NCBI GenBank assembly: GCA_037893245.1
Contig: JBAIAA010000788.1
Span: 558,001 to 622,000, forward strand
Length of the DNA stretch: 64,000 bases
Source of the DNA: Crossaster papposus
Taxonomy: Eukaryota > Echinodermata > Asteroidea > Velatida > Solasteridae
Direction: 5' to 3'
The notes below the pieces were generated by a model. The model was given only the letters and a program-made list of their open reading frames with translations. It searched no databases and was not told where the DNA came from. Below, in pieces: positions 23,101 to 35,300 of the stretch. The position numbers and the translations under genes are program-made. Every line of letters begins with the position of its first letter. Within the stretch, counting starts at the first letter, position 1.

Positions 23101-26100
23101 ATACAGAGATAGAGTATATTCACGTGTGTGATCTACACCTCACTCAGCCTGCTCAGAAGGAACAACAGAGGTAGAAGACAGAGATAGAGTATATCCACGT
23201 GTCTCACTCAGCCTGCTCAGAAGGAACAGCAGAGGTAGAAGACAGAGATATAGTATACCCACGTGTCTCACTCAGCCTGCTCAGAAGGAACAGCAGAGGT
23301 ATAAGACAGAGATAGAGTATATCCACGTGTCTCACTCAGCCTGCTCAGAAGGAAAAGCAGAGGTAGAAGACAGAGATATAGTATATCCACGTGGCTCACT
23401 CAGCCTGCTCAGAAGGAACAGAAGAGGTAGAAGACAGAGATAGAGTATATCCACGTGTCTGATCTACACCTCACTTAGCCTGCTCAGAAGAATCAGCAGA
23501 AGTAGAAGACAGAGATATAGTATATCCACGTGTCTGATCTACACCTCACTCAGCCTGCTCAGAAGGAACAGCAGAGGTAGAAGACAGAGATAGAGTATAT
23601 CCACGTGTCTCACTCAGCCTGCTCAGAAGGAACAGCAGAGGTAGAAGACAGAGATATAGTATATCCACGTGTCTCTCTCAGCCTGCTCAGAAGGAACAGC
23701 AGAGGTAGAAGACAGAGATAGAGTATATCCACGTGTCTGATCTACACCTCACTCAGCCTGCTCAGAAGGAACAGCAGAGGTAGAAGACAGAGATAGAGTA
23801 TATCCACGTGTCTGATCTACACCTCACTCAGCCTGCTCAGAAGGAACAGCAGAGGTAGAAGACAGAGATAGAGTATATCCACGTGTCTCACTCAGCCTGC
23901 TCAGAAGGAACAGCAGAGATAGAAGACAGAGATAGAGTATAGCCACGTGTCTCACTCAGCCTGCTCAGAAGGAACAGCAGAGTTAGAAGACAGAGATAGA
24001 GTATATCCACGTGTCTCACTCAGCCTGCTCAGAAGGAACAGCAGAGGTAGAAGACAGAGATAGAGTATATCCACGTGTCTGATCTACACCTCACTCAGCT
24101 TGCTCAGAAGGAACAGCAGACGTAGAAGACAGAGATAGAGTATATCCACGTGTCTGATCTACACCTCACTCAGCCTGCTCAGAAGGAACAGCAGAGGTAG
24201 AAGACAGAGATAGAGTATATCCACGTGTCTCACTCAGCCTGCTCAGAAGAAACAGCAGAGGTATAATACACAGATAGAGTATATCCACGTGTCTCACTCA
24301 GCCTGCTCAGAAGGAAAAGCAGAGGTAGAAGACAGAGATATAGTATATCCACGTGTCTCACTCAGCCTGCTCAAAAGGAACAGCAGAGGTAGAAGACAGA
24401 GATAGAGTATATCCACGTGTGTGATCTACACCTCACTCAGCCTGCTCAGAAGGAACGGTAGAGGTAGAAGACAGAGATAGAGTATATGCACGTGTCTCAC
24501 TCAGCCTGCTCAGAAGGAACAGCAGAGGTAGAAGACAGAGATATAGTATATCCACGTGTCTCTCTCAGCCTGCTCAGAAGGAACAGCAGAGGTAGAAGAC
24601 AGAGATAGAGTATATCCACGTGTCTGATCTACACCTCACTCAGCCTGCTCAGAAGGAACAGCAGAGGTAGAAGACAGAGATAGAGTATATCCACGTGTCT
24701 GATCTACACCTCACTCAGCCTGCTCAGAAGGAACAGCAGAGGTAGAAGACAGAGATAGAGTATATCCACGTGTCTCACTCAGCCTGCTCAGAAGGAACAG
24801 CAGAGGTAGAAGACAGAGATAGAGTATAGCCACGTGTCTCACTCAGCCTGCTCAGAAGGAACAGCAGAGTTAGAAGACAGAGATAGAGTATATCCACGTG
24901 TCTCACTCAGCCTGCTCAGAAGGAACAGCAGAGGTAGAAGACATAGATAGAGTATATCCACGTGTCTGATCTACACCTCACTCAGCTTGCTCAGAAGGAA
25001 CAGCAGAGGTAGAAGACAGAGATAGAGTATATCCACGTGTCTGATCTACACCTCACTCAGCCTGCTCAGAAGGAACAGCAGAGGTAGAAGACAGAGATAG
25101 AGTATATCCACGTGTCTCACTCAGCCTGCTCAGAAGAAACAGCAGAGGTATAATACACAGATAGAGTATATCCACGTGTCTCACTCAGCCTGCTCAGAAG
25201 GAAAAGCAGAGGTAGAAGACAGAGATAGAGTATATCCACGTGGCTCACTCAGCCTGCTCAGAAGGAACAGAAGAGGTAGAAGACAGAGATATAGTATATC
25301 CACGTGTCTGATCTACACCTCACTTAGCCTGCTCAGAAGAATCAGCAGAGGTAGAAGACAGAGATAGAGTATATCCACGTGTCTGATATACACATCACTC
25401 AGCCTGCTCAGAAGGAACAGCAGAGGTAGAAGACAGAGATAGAGTATATCCACGTGTCTGATCTACACCTCACTCAGCCTGCTCAGAAGGAACAGCAGAG
25501 GTAGAAGACAGAGATATAGTATATCCACGTGTCTCACTCAGCCTGCTCAAAAGGAACAGCAGAGGTAGAAGACAGAGATAGAGTATATCCACGTGTGTGA
25601 TCTACACCTCACTCAGCCTGCTCAGAAGGAACGGCAGAGGTAGAAGACAGAGATAGTGTATATCCACGTGTCTCACTCAGCCTGCTCAGAAGGAACAGCA
25701 GAGGTAGAAGACAGAGATATAGTATATCCACGTGTCTTTCTCAGCCTGCTCAGAAGGAACAGCAGAGGTAGAAGACAGAGATAGAGTATATCCACGTGTC
25801 TGATCTACACCTCACTCAGCCTGCTCAGAAGGAACAGCAGAGGTAGAAGACAGAGATAGAGTATATCCACGTGTCTGATCTACACCTCACTCAGCCTGCT
25901 CAGAAGGAACAGCCGAGGTAGAAGACAGAGATAGAGTATATCCACGTGTCTCACTCAGCCTGCTCAGAAGGAACAGCAGAGGTAGAAGACAGAGATAGAG
26001 TATAGCCACGTGTCTCACTCAGCCTGCTCAGAAGGAACAGCAGAGTTAGAAGACAGAGATAGAGTATATCCACGTGTCTCACTCAGCCTGCTCAGAAGGA

Positions 26101-26182
26101 ACAGCAGAGGTAGAAGACAGAGATAGAGTATATCCACGTGTCTGATCTAAACTTCACTCAGCCTGCTCAGAAGAATCAGCAT
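20109..26182 (+). repeat. 6074-bp tandem unit, copy 2
   Basis: Second copy. Identity continues about 40 bp past the nominal end, to near 26220, where TCACTC replaces TCAATC and the sequence switches to a copy of the region near 22500. No indel was seen between the two copies, so this looks like one of the younger events in the array. Confidence 0.93.
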
Positions 26183-27050
26183 AGGTAGAAGACAGAGATA
26201 GAGTATATCCACGTGTCTGATCTACACCTCACTCAGCCTGCTCAGAATGAACAGCAGAGGTAGAAGACAGAGATAGAGTATATCAACGTGTCTGATCTAC
26301 ACCTCACTCAGCCTGCTCAGAAGGAACAGCAGAGGTAGAAGACAGATATAGAGTATATCCACGTGTCTCACTCAGCCTGCTCAGAAGGAACAGCAGAGGT
26401 AGAAGACAGAGATAGAGTATATCCACGTGTCTGATCTACACCTCATTCAGCCTGCTCAGAAGGAACAGGAGAGGTAGAAGACAGAGATAGAGTATATCCA
26501 CGTGTCTCGCTCAGCCTGCTCAGAAGGAACAGCAGAGGTAAAAGACAGAGATAGAGTATATCCACCTGTCTGATCTACACCTCACCCAGCCTGCTCAGAA
26601 GAATCAGCAGAGGTAGAAGACAAAGATAGAGTATATCCACGTGTCTGATCTACACCTCACTCAGCCTGCTCAGAAGGAACAGCAGAGGTAGAAGACAGAG
26701 ATAGAGTATATCCAGGTGTCTGATCTACACCTCACTCAGCCTGCTCAGAAGGAACAGCAGAGGTAGAAGACAGAGATAGAGTATATCCACGTGTCTGATC
26801 TACACCTCACTCAGCCTGCTCAGAAGGAACAGCAGAGGTATCAGACAGAGATAGAGTATATCCACGTGTCTCACTCAGCTTGCTCAGAAGGAACAGCAGA
26901 GGTAGAAGACAGAGATATAGTATATCCACGTGTCTCACTCAGCCTGCTCAAAAGGAACAGCAGAGGTAGAATACAGAGATAGAGTATATTCACGTGTGTG
27001 ATCTACACCTCACTCAGCCTGCTAAGAAGGAACAACAGAGGTAGAAGACA
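24556..27050 (+). repeat. 2983-bp offset duplication, copy 1
   Basis: Shares constant offset 2983 (21 L plus 22 S) with 27539-30033: CTCTCTC 24556/27539, GGAAAAGC 25176/28159, CCAGGTG junction 26712/29695, GGTATCAG monomer 26791/29774, GTGTGTGATC near 26996/29979. It overlaps the end of the second 6074-bp unit, so this duplication happened after, or together with, that event. Confidence 0.85.
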
Positions 27051-27538
27051 GAGATAGAGTATATCCACGTGTCTCACTCAGCCTGCTCAGAAGGAACAGC
27101 AGAGGTAGAAGACAGAGATATAGTATACCCACGTGTCTCACTCAGCCTGCTCAGAAGGAACAGCAGAGGTATAAGACAGAGATAGAGTATATCCACGTGT
27201 CTCACTCAGCCTGCTCAGAAGGAAAAGCAGAGGTAGAAGACAGAGATATAGTATATCCACGTGGCTCACTCAGCCTGCTCAGAAGGAACAGAAGAGGTAG
27301 AAGACAGAGATAGAGTATATCCACGTGTCTGATCTACACCTCACTTAGCCTGCTCAGAAGAATCAGCAGAAGTAGAAGACAGAGATATAGTATATCCACG
27401 TGTCTGATCTACACCTCACTCAGCCTGCTCAGAAGGAACAGCAGAGGTAGAAGACAGAGATAGAGTATATCCACGTGTCTCACTCAGCCTGCTCAAAAGG
27501 AACAGCAGAGGTAGAAGACAGAGATATAGTATATCCAC

Positions 27539-30033
27539 GTGTCTCTCTCAGCCTGCTCAGAAGGAACAGCAGAGGTAGAAGACAGAGATAGAGTATATCC
27601 ACGTGTCTGATCTACACCTCACTCAGCCTGCTCAGAAGGAACAGCAGAGGTAGAAGACAGAGATAGAGTATATCCACGTGTCTGATCTACACCTCACTCA
27701 GCCTGCTCAGAAGGAACAGCAGAGGTAGAAGACAGAGATAGAGTATATCCACGTGTCTCACTCAGCCTGCTCAGAAGGAACAGCAGAGATAGAAGACAGA
27801 GATAGAGTATAGCCACGTGTCTCACTCAGCCTGCTCAGAAGGAACAGCAGAGTTAGAAGACAGAGATAGAGTATATCCACGTGTCTCACTCAGCCTGCTC
27901 AGAAGGAACAGCAGAGGTAGAAGACAGAGATAGAGTATATCCACGTGTCTGATCTACACCTCACTCAGCTTGCTCAGAAGGAACAGCAGAGGTAGAAGAC
28001 AGAGATAGAGTATATCCACGTGTCTGATCTACACCTCACTCAGCCTGCTCAGAAGGAACAGCAGAGGTAGAAGACAGAGATAGAGTATATCCACGTGTCT
28101 CACTCAGCCTGCTCAGAAGAAACAGCAGAGGTATAATACACAGATAGAGTATATCCACGTGTCTCACTCAGCCTGCTCAGAAGGAAAAGCAGAGGTAGAA
28201 GACAGAGATAGAGTATATCCACGTGGCTCACTCAGCCTGCTCAGAAGGAACAGAAGAGGTGGAAGACAGAGATATAGTATATCCACGTGTCTGATCTACA
28301 CCTCACTTAGCCTGCTCAGAAGAATCAGCAGAGGTAGAAGACAGAGATAGAGTATATCCACGTGTCTGATCTACACATCACTCAGCCTGCTCAGAAGGAA
28401 CAGCAGAGGTAGAAGACAGAGATAGAGTATATCCACGTGTCTGATCTACACCTCACTCAGCCTGCTCAGAAGGAACAGCAGAGGTAGAAGACAGAGATAT
28501 AGTATATCCACGTGTCTCACTCAGCCTGCTCAAAAGGAACAGCAGAGGTAGAAGACAGAGATAGAGTATATCCACGTGTGTGATCTACACCTCACTCAGC
28601 CTGCTCAGAAGGAACAACAGAGGTAGAAGACAGAGATAGAGTATATCCACGTGTCTCACTCAGCCTGCTCAGAAGGAACAGCAGATGTAGAAGACAGAGA
28701 TATAGTATATCCACGTGTCTCTCTCAGCCTGCTCAGAAGGAACAGCAGAGGTAGAAGACAGAGATAGAGTATATCCACGTGTCTGATCTACACCTCACTC
28801 AGCCTGCTCAGAAGGAACAGCAGAGGTAGAAGACAGAGATAGAGTATATCCACGTGTCTGATCTACACCTCACTCAGCCTGCTCAGAAGGAACAGCAGAG
28901 GTAGAAGACAGAGATAGAGTATATCCACGTGTCTCACTCAGCCTGCTCAGAAGGAACAGCAGAGGTAGAAGACAGAGATAGAGTATAGCCACGTGTCTCA
29001 CTCAGCCTGCTCAGAAGGAACAGCAGAGTTAGAAGACAGAGATAGAGTATATCCACGTGTCTCACTCAGCCTGCTCAGAAGGAACAGCAGAGGTAGAAGA
29101 CAGAGATAGAGTATATCCACGTGTCTGATCTAAACTTCACTCAGCCTGCTCAGAAGAATCAGCATAGGTAGAAGACAGAGATAGAGTATATCCACGTGTC
29201 TGATCTACACCTCACTCAGCCTGCTCAGAATGAACAGCAGAGGTAGAAGACAGAGATAGAGTATATCAACGTGTCTGATCTACACCTCACTCAGCCTGCT
29301 CAGAAGGAACAGCAGAGGTAGAAGACAGATATAGAGTATATCCACGTGTCTCACTCAGCCTGCTCAGAAGGAACAGCAGAGGTAGAAGACAGAGATAGAG
29401 TATATCCACGTGTCTGATCTACACCTCATTCAGCCTGCTCAGAAGGAACAGCAGAGGTAGAAGACAGAGATAGAGTATATCCACGTGTCTCGCTCAGCCT
29501 GCTCAGAAGGAACAGCAGAGGTAGAAGACAGAGATAGAGTATATCCACCTGTCTGATCTACACCTCACCCAGCCTGCTCAGAAGAATCAGCAGAGGTAGA
29601 AGACAAAGATAGAGTATATCCACGTGTCTGATCTACACCTCACTCAGCCTGCTCAGAAGGAACAGCAGAGGTAGAAGACAGAGATAGAGTATATCCAGGT
29701 GTCTGATCTACACCTCACTCAGCCTGCTCAGAAGGAACAGCAGAGGTAGAAGACAGAGATATAGTATATCCACGTGTCTGATCTACACCTCACTCAGCCT
29801 GCTCAGAAGGAACAGCAGAGGTATCAGACAGAGATAGAGTATATCCACGTGTCTCACTCAGCTTGCTCAGAAGGAACAGCAGAGGTAGAAGACAGAGATA
29901 TAGTATATCCACGTGTCTCACTCAGCCTGCTCAAAAGGAACAGCAGAGGTAGAATACAGAGATAGAGTATATTCACGTGTGTGATCTACACCTCACTCAG
30001 CCTGCTCAGAAGGAACAACAGAGGTAGAAGACA
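27539..30033 (+). repeat. 2983-bp offset duplication, copy 2
   Basis: Second copy. The match ends near 30033, where one whole S monomer present in copy 1 (about 27061-27124) is missing, producing the hybrid GATATGGTATACCC near 30034. GATATGG is a private marker inherited by later copies near 31210, 35262 and 36374. Confidence 0.83.
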
Positions 30034-30949
30034 GAGATATGGTATACCCACGTGTCTCACTCAGCCTGCTCAGAAGGAACAGCAGAGGTATAAGACAGAG
30101 ATAGAGTATATCCACGTGTCTCACTCAGCCTGCTCAGAAGGAAAAGCAGAGGTAGAAGACAGAGATATAGTATATCCACGTGGCTCACTCAGCCTGCTCA
30201 GAAGGAACAGAAGAGGTAGAAGACAGAGATAGAGTATATCCACGTGTCTGATCTACACCTCACTAAGCCTGCTCAGAAGAATCAGCAGAAGTAGAAGACA
30301 GAGATATAGTATATCCACGTGTCTGATCTACACCTCACTCAGCCTGCTCAGAAGGAACAGCAGAGGTAGAAGACAGAGATAGAGTATATCCACGTGTCTC
30401 ACTCAGCCTGCTCAGAAGGAACAGCAGAGGTATAAGACAGAGATAGAGTATAGCCACGTGTCTCACTCAGCCTGCTCAGAAGGAACAGCAGAGGTAGAAG
30501 ACAGAGATAGAGTATATCCACGTGTCTGATCTACACTTCACCCAGCCTGCTCAGAAGAATCAGCATAGGTAGAAGACAGAGATAGAGTATATCCACGTGT
30601 CTGATCTACACCTCACTCAGACTGCTCAGAAGGAACAGCAGAGGTAGAAGACAGAGATAGAGTATATCAACGTGTCTGATCTACACCTCACTCAGCCTGC
30701 TCAGAAGGAACAGCAGAGGTAGAAGACAGAGATAGAGTATATCCACGTGTCTCACTCAGCCTGCTCAGAAGGAACAGCAGAGGTAGAAGACAGAGATAGA
30801 GTATATCCACGTGTCTGATCTACACCTCACTCAGCCTGCTCAGAAGGAACAGCAGAGGTAGAAGACAGAGATAGAGTATATCCACGTGTCTCGCTCAGCC
30901 TGCTCAGAAGGAACAGCAGAGGTAGAAGACAGAGATAGAGTATATCCAC
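29774..30949 (+). repeat. 1176-bp duplication inside the 5.2-kb unit, copy 1
   Basis: Begins at the GGTATCAG monomer and is repeated from 30950 (offset 1176, 8 L plus 9 S). It contains a run GGTATAAG then GAGTATAGCC near 30430-30452. This sub-block is itself carried into the second 5.2-kb copy at 35003-36114. Confidence 0.83.
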
Positions 30950-32061
30950 ATGTCTGATCTACACCTCACTCAGCCTGCTCAGAAGGAACAGCAGAGGTAT
31001 CAGACAGAGATAGAGTATATCCACGTGTCTCACTCAGCTTGCTCAGAAGGAACAGCAGAGGTAGAAGACAGAGATATAGTATATCCACGTGTCTCACTCA
31101 GCCTGCTCAAAAGGAACAGCAGAGGTAGAATACAGAGATAGAGTATATTCACGTGTGTGATCTACACCTCACTCAGCCTGCTCAGAAGGAACAACAGAGG
31201 TAGAAGACAGAGATATGGTATACCCACGTGTCTCACTCAGCCTGCTCAGAAGGAACAGCAGAGGTATAAGACAGAGATAGAGTATATCCACGTGTCTCAC
31301 TCAGCCTGCTCAGAAGGAAAAGCAGAGGTAGAAGACAGAGATATAGTATATCCACGTGGCTCACTCAGCCTGCTCAGAAGGAACAGAAGAGGTAGAAGAC
31401 AGAGATAGAGTATATCCACGTGTCTGATCTACACCTCACTAAGCCTGCTCAGAAGAATCAGCAGAAGTAGAAGACAGAGATATAGTATATCCACGTGTCT
31501 GATCTACACCTCACTCAGCCTGCTCAGAAGGAACAGCAGAGGTAGAAGACAGAGATAGAGTATATCCACGTGTCTCACTCAGCCTGCTCAGAAGGAACAG
31601 CAGAGGTAGAAGACAGAGATAGAGTATATCCACGTGTCTGATCTACACTTCACCCAGCCTGCTCAGAAGAATCAGCATAGGTAGAAGACAGAGATAGAGT
31701 ATATCCACGTGTCTGATCTACACCTCACTCAGACTGCTCAGAAGGAACAGCAGAGGTAGAAGACAGAGATAGAGTATATCAACGTGTCTGATCTACACCT
31801 CACTCAGCCTGCTCAGAAGGAACAGCAGAGGTAGAAGACAGAGATAGAGTATATCCACGTGTCTCACTCAGCCTGCTCAGAAGGAACAGCAGAGGTAGAA
31901 GACAGAGATAGAGTATATCCACGTGTCTGATCTACACCTCACTCAGCCTGCTCAGAAGGAACAGCAGAGGTAGAAGACAGAGATAGAGTATATCCACGTG
32001 TCTCGCTCAGCCTGCTCAGAAGGAACAGCAGAGGTAGAAGACAGAGATAGAGTATATCCAC
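30950..32061 (+). repeat. 1176/1112-bp duplication, copy 2
   Basis: The offset is 1176 up to about 31565, then 1112, because one S monomer (the GGTATAAG/GAGTATAGCC copy) is absent. The entry junction is CACATG (30948-30953) rather than CACGTG. The match ends near 32062, where CACCTG and a CACCCAG L monomer follow. Confidence 0.82.
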
Positions 32062-32338
32062 CTGTCTGATCTACACCTCACCCAGCCTGCTCAGAAGAAT
32101 CAGCAGAGGTAGAAGACAAAGATAGAGTTTATCCACGTGTCTGATCTACACCTCACTCAGCCTGCTCAGAAGGAACAGCAGAGGTAGAAGACAGAGATAG
32201 AGTATATCCAGGTGTCTGATCTACACCTCACTCAGCCTGCTCAGAAGGAACAGCAGAGGTAGAATACAGAGATAGAGTATATTCACGTGTGTGATCTACA
32301 CCTCACTCAGCCTGCTCAGAAGGAACAGCAAAGGTAGA

Positions 32339-35300
32339 AGACAGAGATATAGTATACCCACGTGTCTCACTCAGCCTGCTCAGAAGGAACAGCAGAGGTA
32401 TAAGACAGAGATAGAGTATATCCACGTGTCTCACTCAGCCTGCTCAGAAGGAAAAGCAGAGGTAGAAGACAGAGATATAGTATATCCACGTGGCTCACTC
32501 AGCCTGCTCAGAAGGAACAGAAGAGGTAGAAGACAGAGATAGAGTATATCCACGTGTCTGATCTACACCTCACTTAGCCTGCTCAGAAGAATCAGCAGAA
32601 GTAGAAGACAGAGATATAGTATATCCACGTGTCTGATCTACACCTCACTCAGCCTGCTCAGAAGGAACAGCAGAGGTAGAAGACAGAGATAGAGTATATC
32701 CACGTGTCTCACTCAGCCTGCTCAGAAGGAACAGCAGAGGTAGAAGACAGAGATATAGTATATCCACGTGTCTCTCTCAGCCTGCTCAGAAGGAACAGCA
32801 GAGGTAGAAGACAGAGATAGAGTATATCCACGTGTCTGATCTACACCTCACTCAGCCTGCTCAGAAGGAACAGCAGAGGTAGAAGACAGAGATAGAGTAT
32901 ATCCACGTGTCTGATCTACACCTCACTCAGCCTGCTCAGAAGGAACAGCAGAGGTAGAAGACAGAGATAGAGTATATCCACGTGTCTCACTCAGCCTGCT
33001 CAGAAGGAACAGCAGAGATAGAAGACAGAGATAGAGTATAGCCACGTGTCTCACTCAGCCTGCTCAGAAGGAACAGCAGAGTTAGAAGACAGAGATAGAG
33101 TATATCCACGTGTCTCACTCAGCCTGCTCAGAAGGAACAGCAGAGGTAGAAGACAGAGATAGAGTATATCCACGTGTCTGATCTACACCTCACTCAGCTT
33201 GCTCAGAAGGAACAGCAGAGGTAGAAGACAGAGATAGAGTATATCCACGTGTCTGATCTACACCTCACTCAGCCTGCTCAGAAGGAACAGCAGAGGTAGA
33301 AGACAGAGATAGAGTATATCCACGTGTCTCACTCAGCCTGCTCAGAAGAAACAGCAGAGGTATAATACACAGATAGAGTATATCCACGTGTCTCACTCAG
33401 CCTGCTCAGAAGGAAAAGCAGAGGTAGAAGACAGAGATAGAGTATATCCACGTGGCTCACTCAGCCTGCTCAGAAGGAACAGAAGAGGTAGAAGACAGAG
33501 ATATAGTATATCCACGTGTCTGATCTACACCTCACTTAGCCTGCTCAGAAGAATCAGCAGAGGTAGAAGACAGAGATAGAGTATATCCACGTGTCTGATC
33601 TACACATCACTCAGCCTGCTCAGAAGGAACAGCAGAGGTAGAAGACAGAGATAGAGTATATCCACGTGTCTGATCTACACCTCACTCAGCCTGCTCAGAA
33701 GGAACAGCAGAGGTAGAAGACAGAGATATAGTATATCCACGTGTCTCACTCAGCCTGCTCAAAAGGAACAGCAGAGGTAGAAGACAGAGATAGAGTATAT
33801 CCACGTGTGTGATCTACACCTCACTCAGCCTGCTCAGAAGGAACGGCAGAGGTAGAAGACAGAGATAGAGTATATCCACGTGTCTCACTCAGCCTGCTCA
33901 GAAGGAACAGCAGATGTAGAAGACAGAGATATAGTATATCCACGTGTCTCTCTCAGCCTGCTCAGAAGGAACAGCAGAGGTAGAAGACAGAGATAGAGTA
34001 TATCCACGTGTCTGATCTACACCTCACTCAGCCTGCTCAGAAGGAACAGCAGAGGTAGAAGACAGAGATAGAGTATATCCACGTGTCTGATCTACACCTC
34101 ACTCAGCCTGCTCAGAAGGAACAGCAGAGGTAGAAGACAGAGATAGAGTATATCCACGTGTCTCACTCAGCCTGCTCAGAAGGAACAGCAGAGGTAGAAG
34201 ACAGAGATAGAGTATAGCCACGTGTCTCACTCAGCCTGCTCAGAAGGAACAGCAGAGTTAGAAGACAGAGATAGAGTATATCCACGTGTCTCACTCAGCC
34301 TGCTCAGAAGGAACAGCAGAGGTAGAAGACAGAGATAGAGTATATCCACGTGTCTGATCTAAACTTCACTCAGCCTGCTCAGAAGAATCAGCATAGGTAG
34401 AAGACAGAGATAGAGTATATCCACGTGTCTGATCTACACCTCACTCAGCCTGCTCAGAATGAACAGCAGAGGTAGAAGACAGAGATAGAGTATATCAACG
34501 TGTCTGATCTACACCTCACTCAGCCTGCTCAGAAGGAACAGCAGAGGTAGAAGACAGATATAGAGTATATCCACGTGTCTCACTCAGCCTGCTCAGAAGG
34601 AACAGCAGAGGTAGAAGACAGAGATAGAGTATATCCACGTGTCTGATCTACACCTCATTCAGCCTGCTCAGAAGGAACAGCAGAGGTAGAAGACAGAGAT
34701 AGAGTATATCCACGTGTCTCGCTCAGCCTGCTCAGAAGGAACAGCAGAGGTAGAAGACAGAGATAGAGTATATCCACCTGTCTGATCTACACCTCACCCA
34801 GCCTGCTCAGAAGAATCAGCAGAGGTAGAAGACAAAGATAGAGTATATCCACGTGTCTGATCTACACCTCACTCAGCCTGCTCAGAAGGAACAGCAGAGG
34901 TAGAAGACAGAGATAGAGTATATCCAGGTGTCTGATCTACACCTCACTCAGCCTGCTCAGAAGGAACAGCAGAGGTAGAAGACAGAGATATAGTATATCC
35001 ACGTGTCTGATCTACACCTCACTCAGCCTGCTCAGAAGGAACAGCAGAGGTATCAGACAGAGATAGAGTATATCCACGTGTCTCACTCAGCTTGCTCAGA
35101 AGGAACAGCAGAGGTAGAAGACAGAGATATAGTATATCCACGTGTCTCACTCAGCCTGCTCAAAAGGAACAGCAGAGGTAGAATACAGAGATAGAGTATA
35201 TTCACGTGTGTGATCTACACCTCACTCAGCCTGCTCAGAAGGAACAACAGAGGTAGAAGACAGAGATATGGTATACCCACGTGTCTCACTCAGCCTGCTC

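Larger units (their letters stand above)
27110..32264 (+). repeat. 5.2-kb tandem unit, copy 1
   Basis: Sequence from about 27110 to 32264 is repeated at 32339-37429. The offset is 5229 (39 L plus 36 S) on the left part and 5165 on the right part. The 64-bp difference is one S monomer (with TCTCGCTCAG) present near 30888 and missing at the equivalent place near 36115. Matches include CTCTCTC 27539/32768, GGAAAAGC 28159/33388, GGTATCAG 29774/35003, and the rare GAGTTTATCC at 32124/37289. Confidence 0.88.

Noticed and set aside
30950-30952. ATG start codon at 30950 giving a 63-codon frame
   Set aside because: The ATG arises from a CACATG change at one junction; the same frame with GTG is present at 29774 and 35003. 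It is a CpG transition in an E-box, not a gene start.
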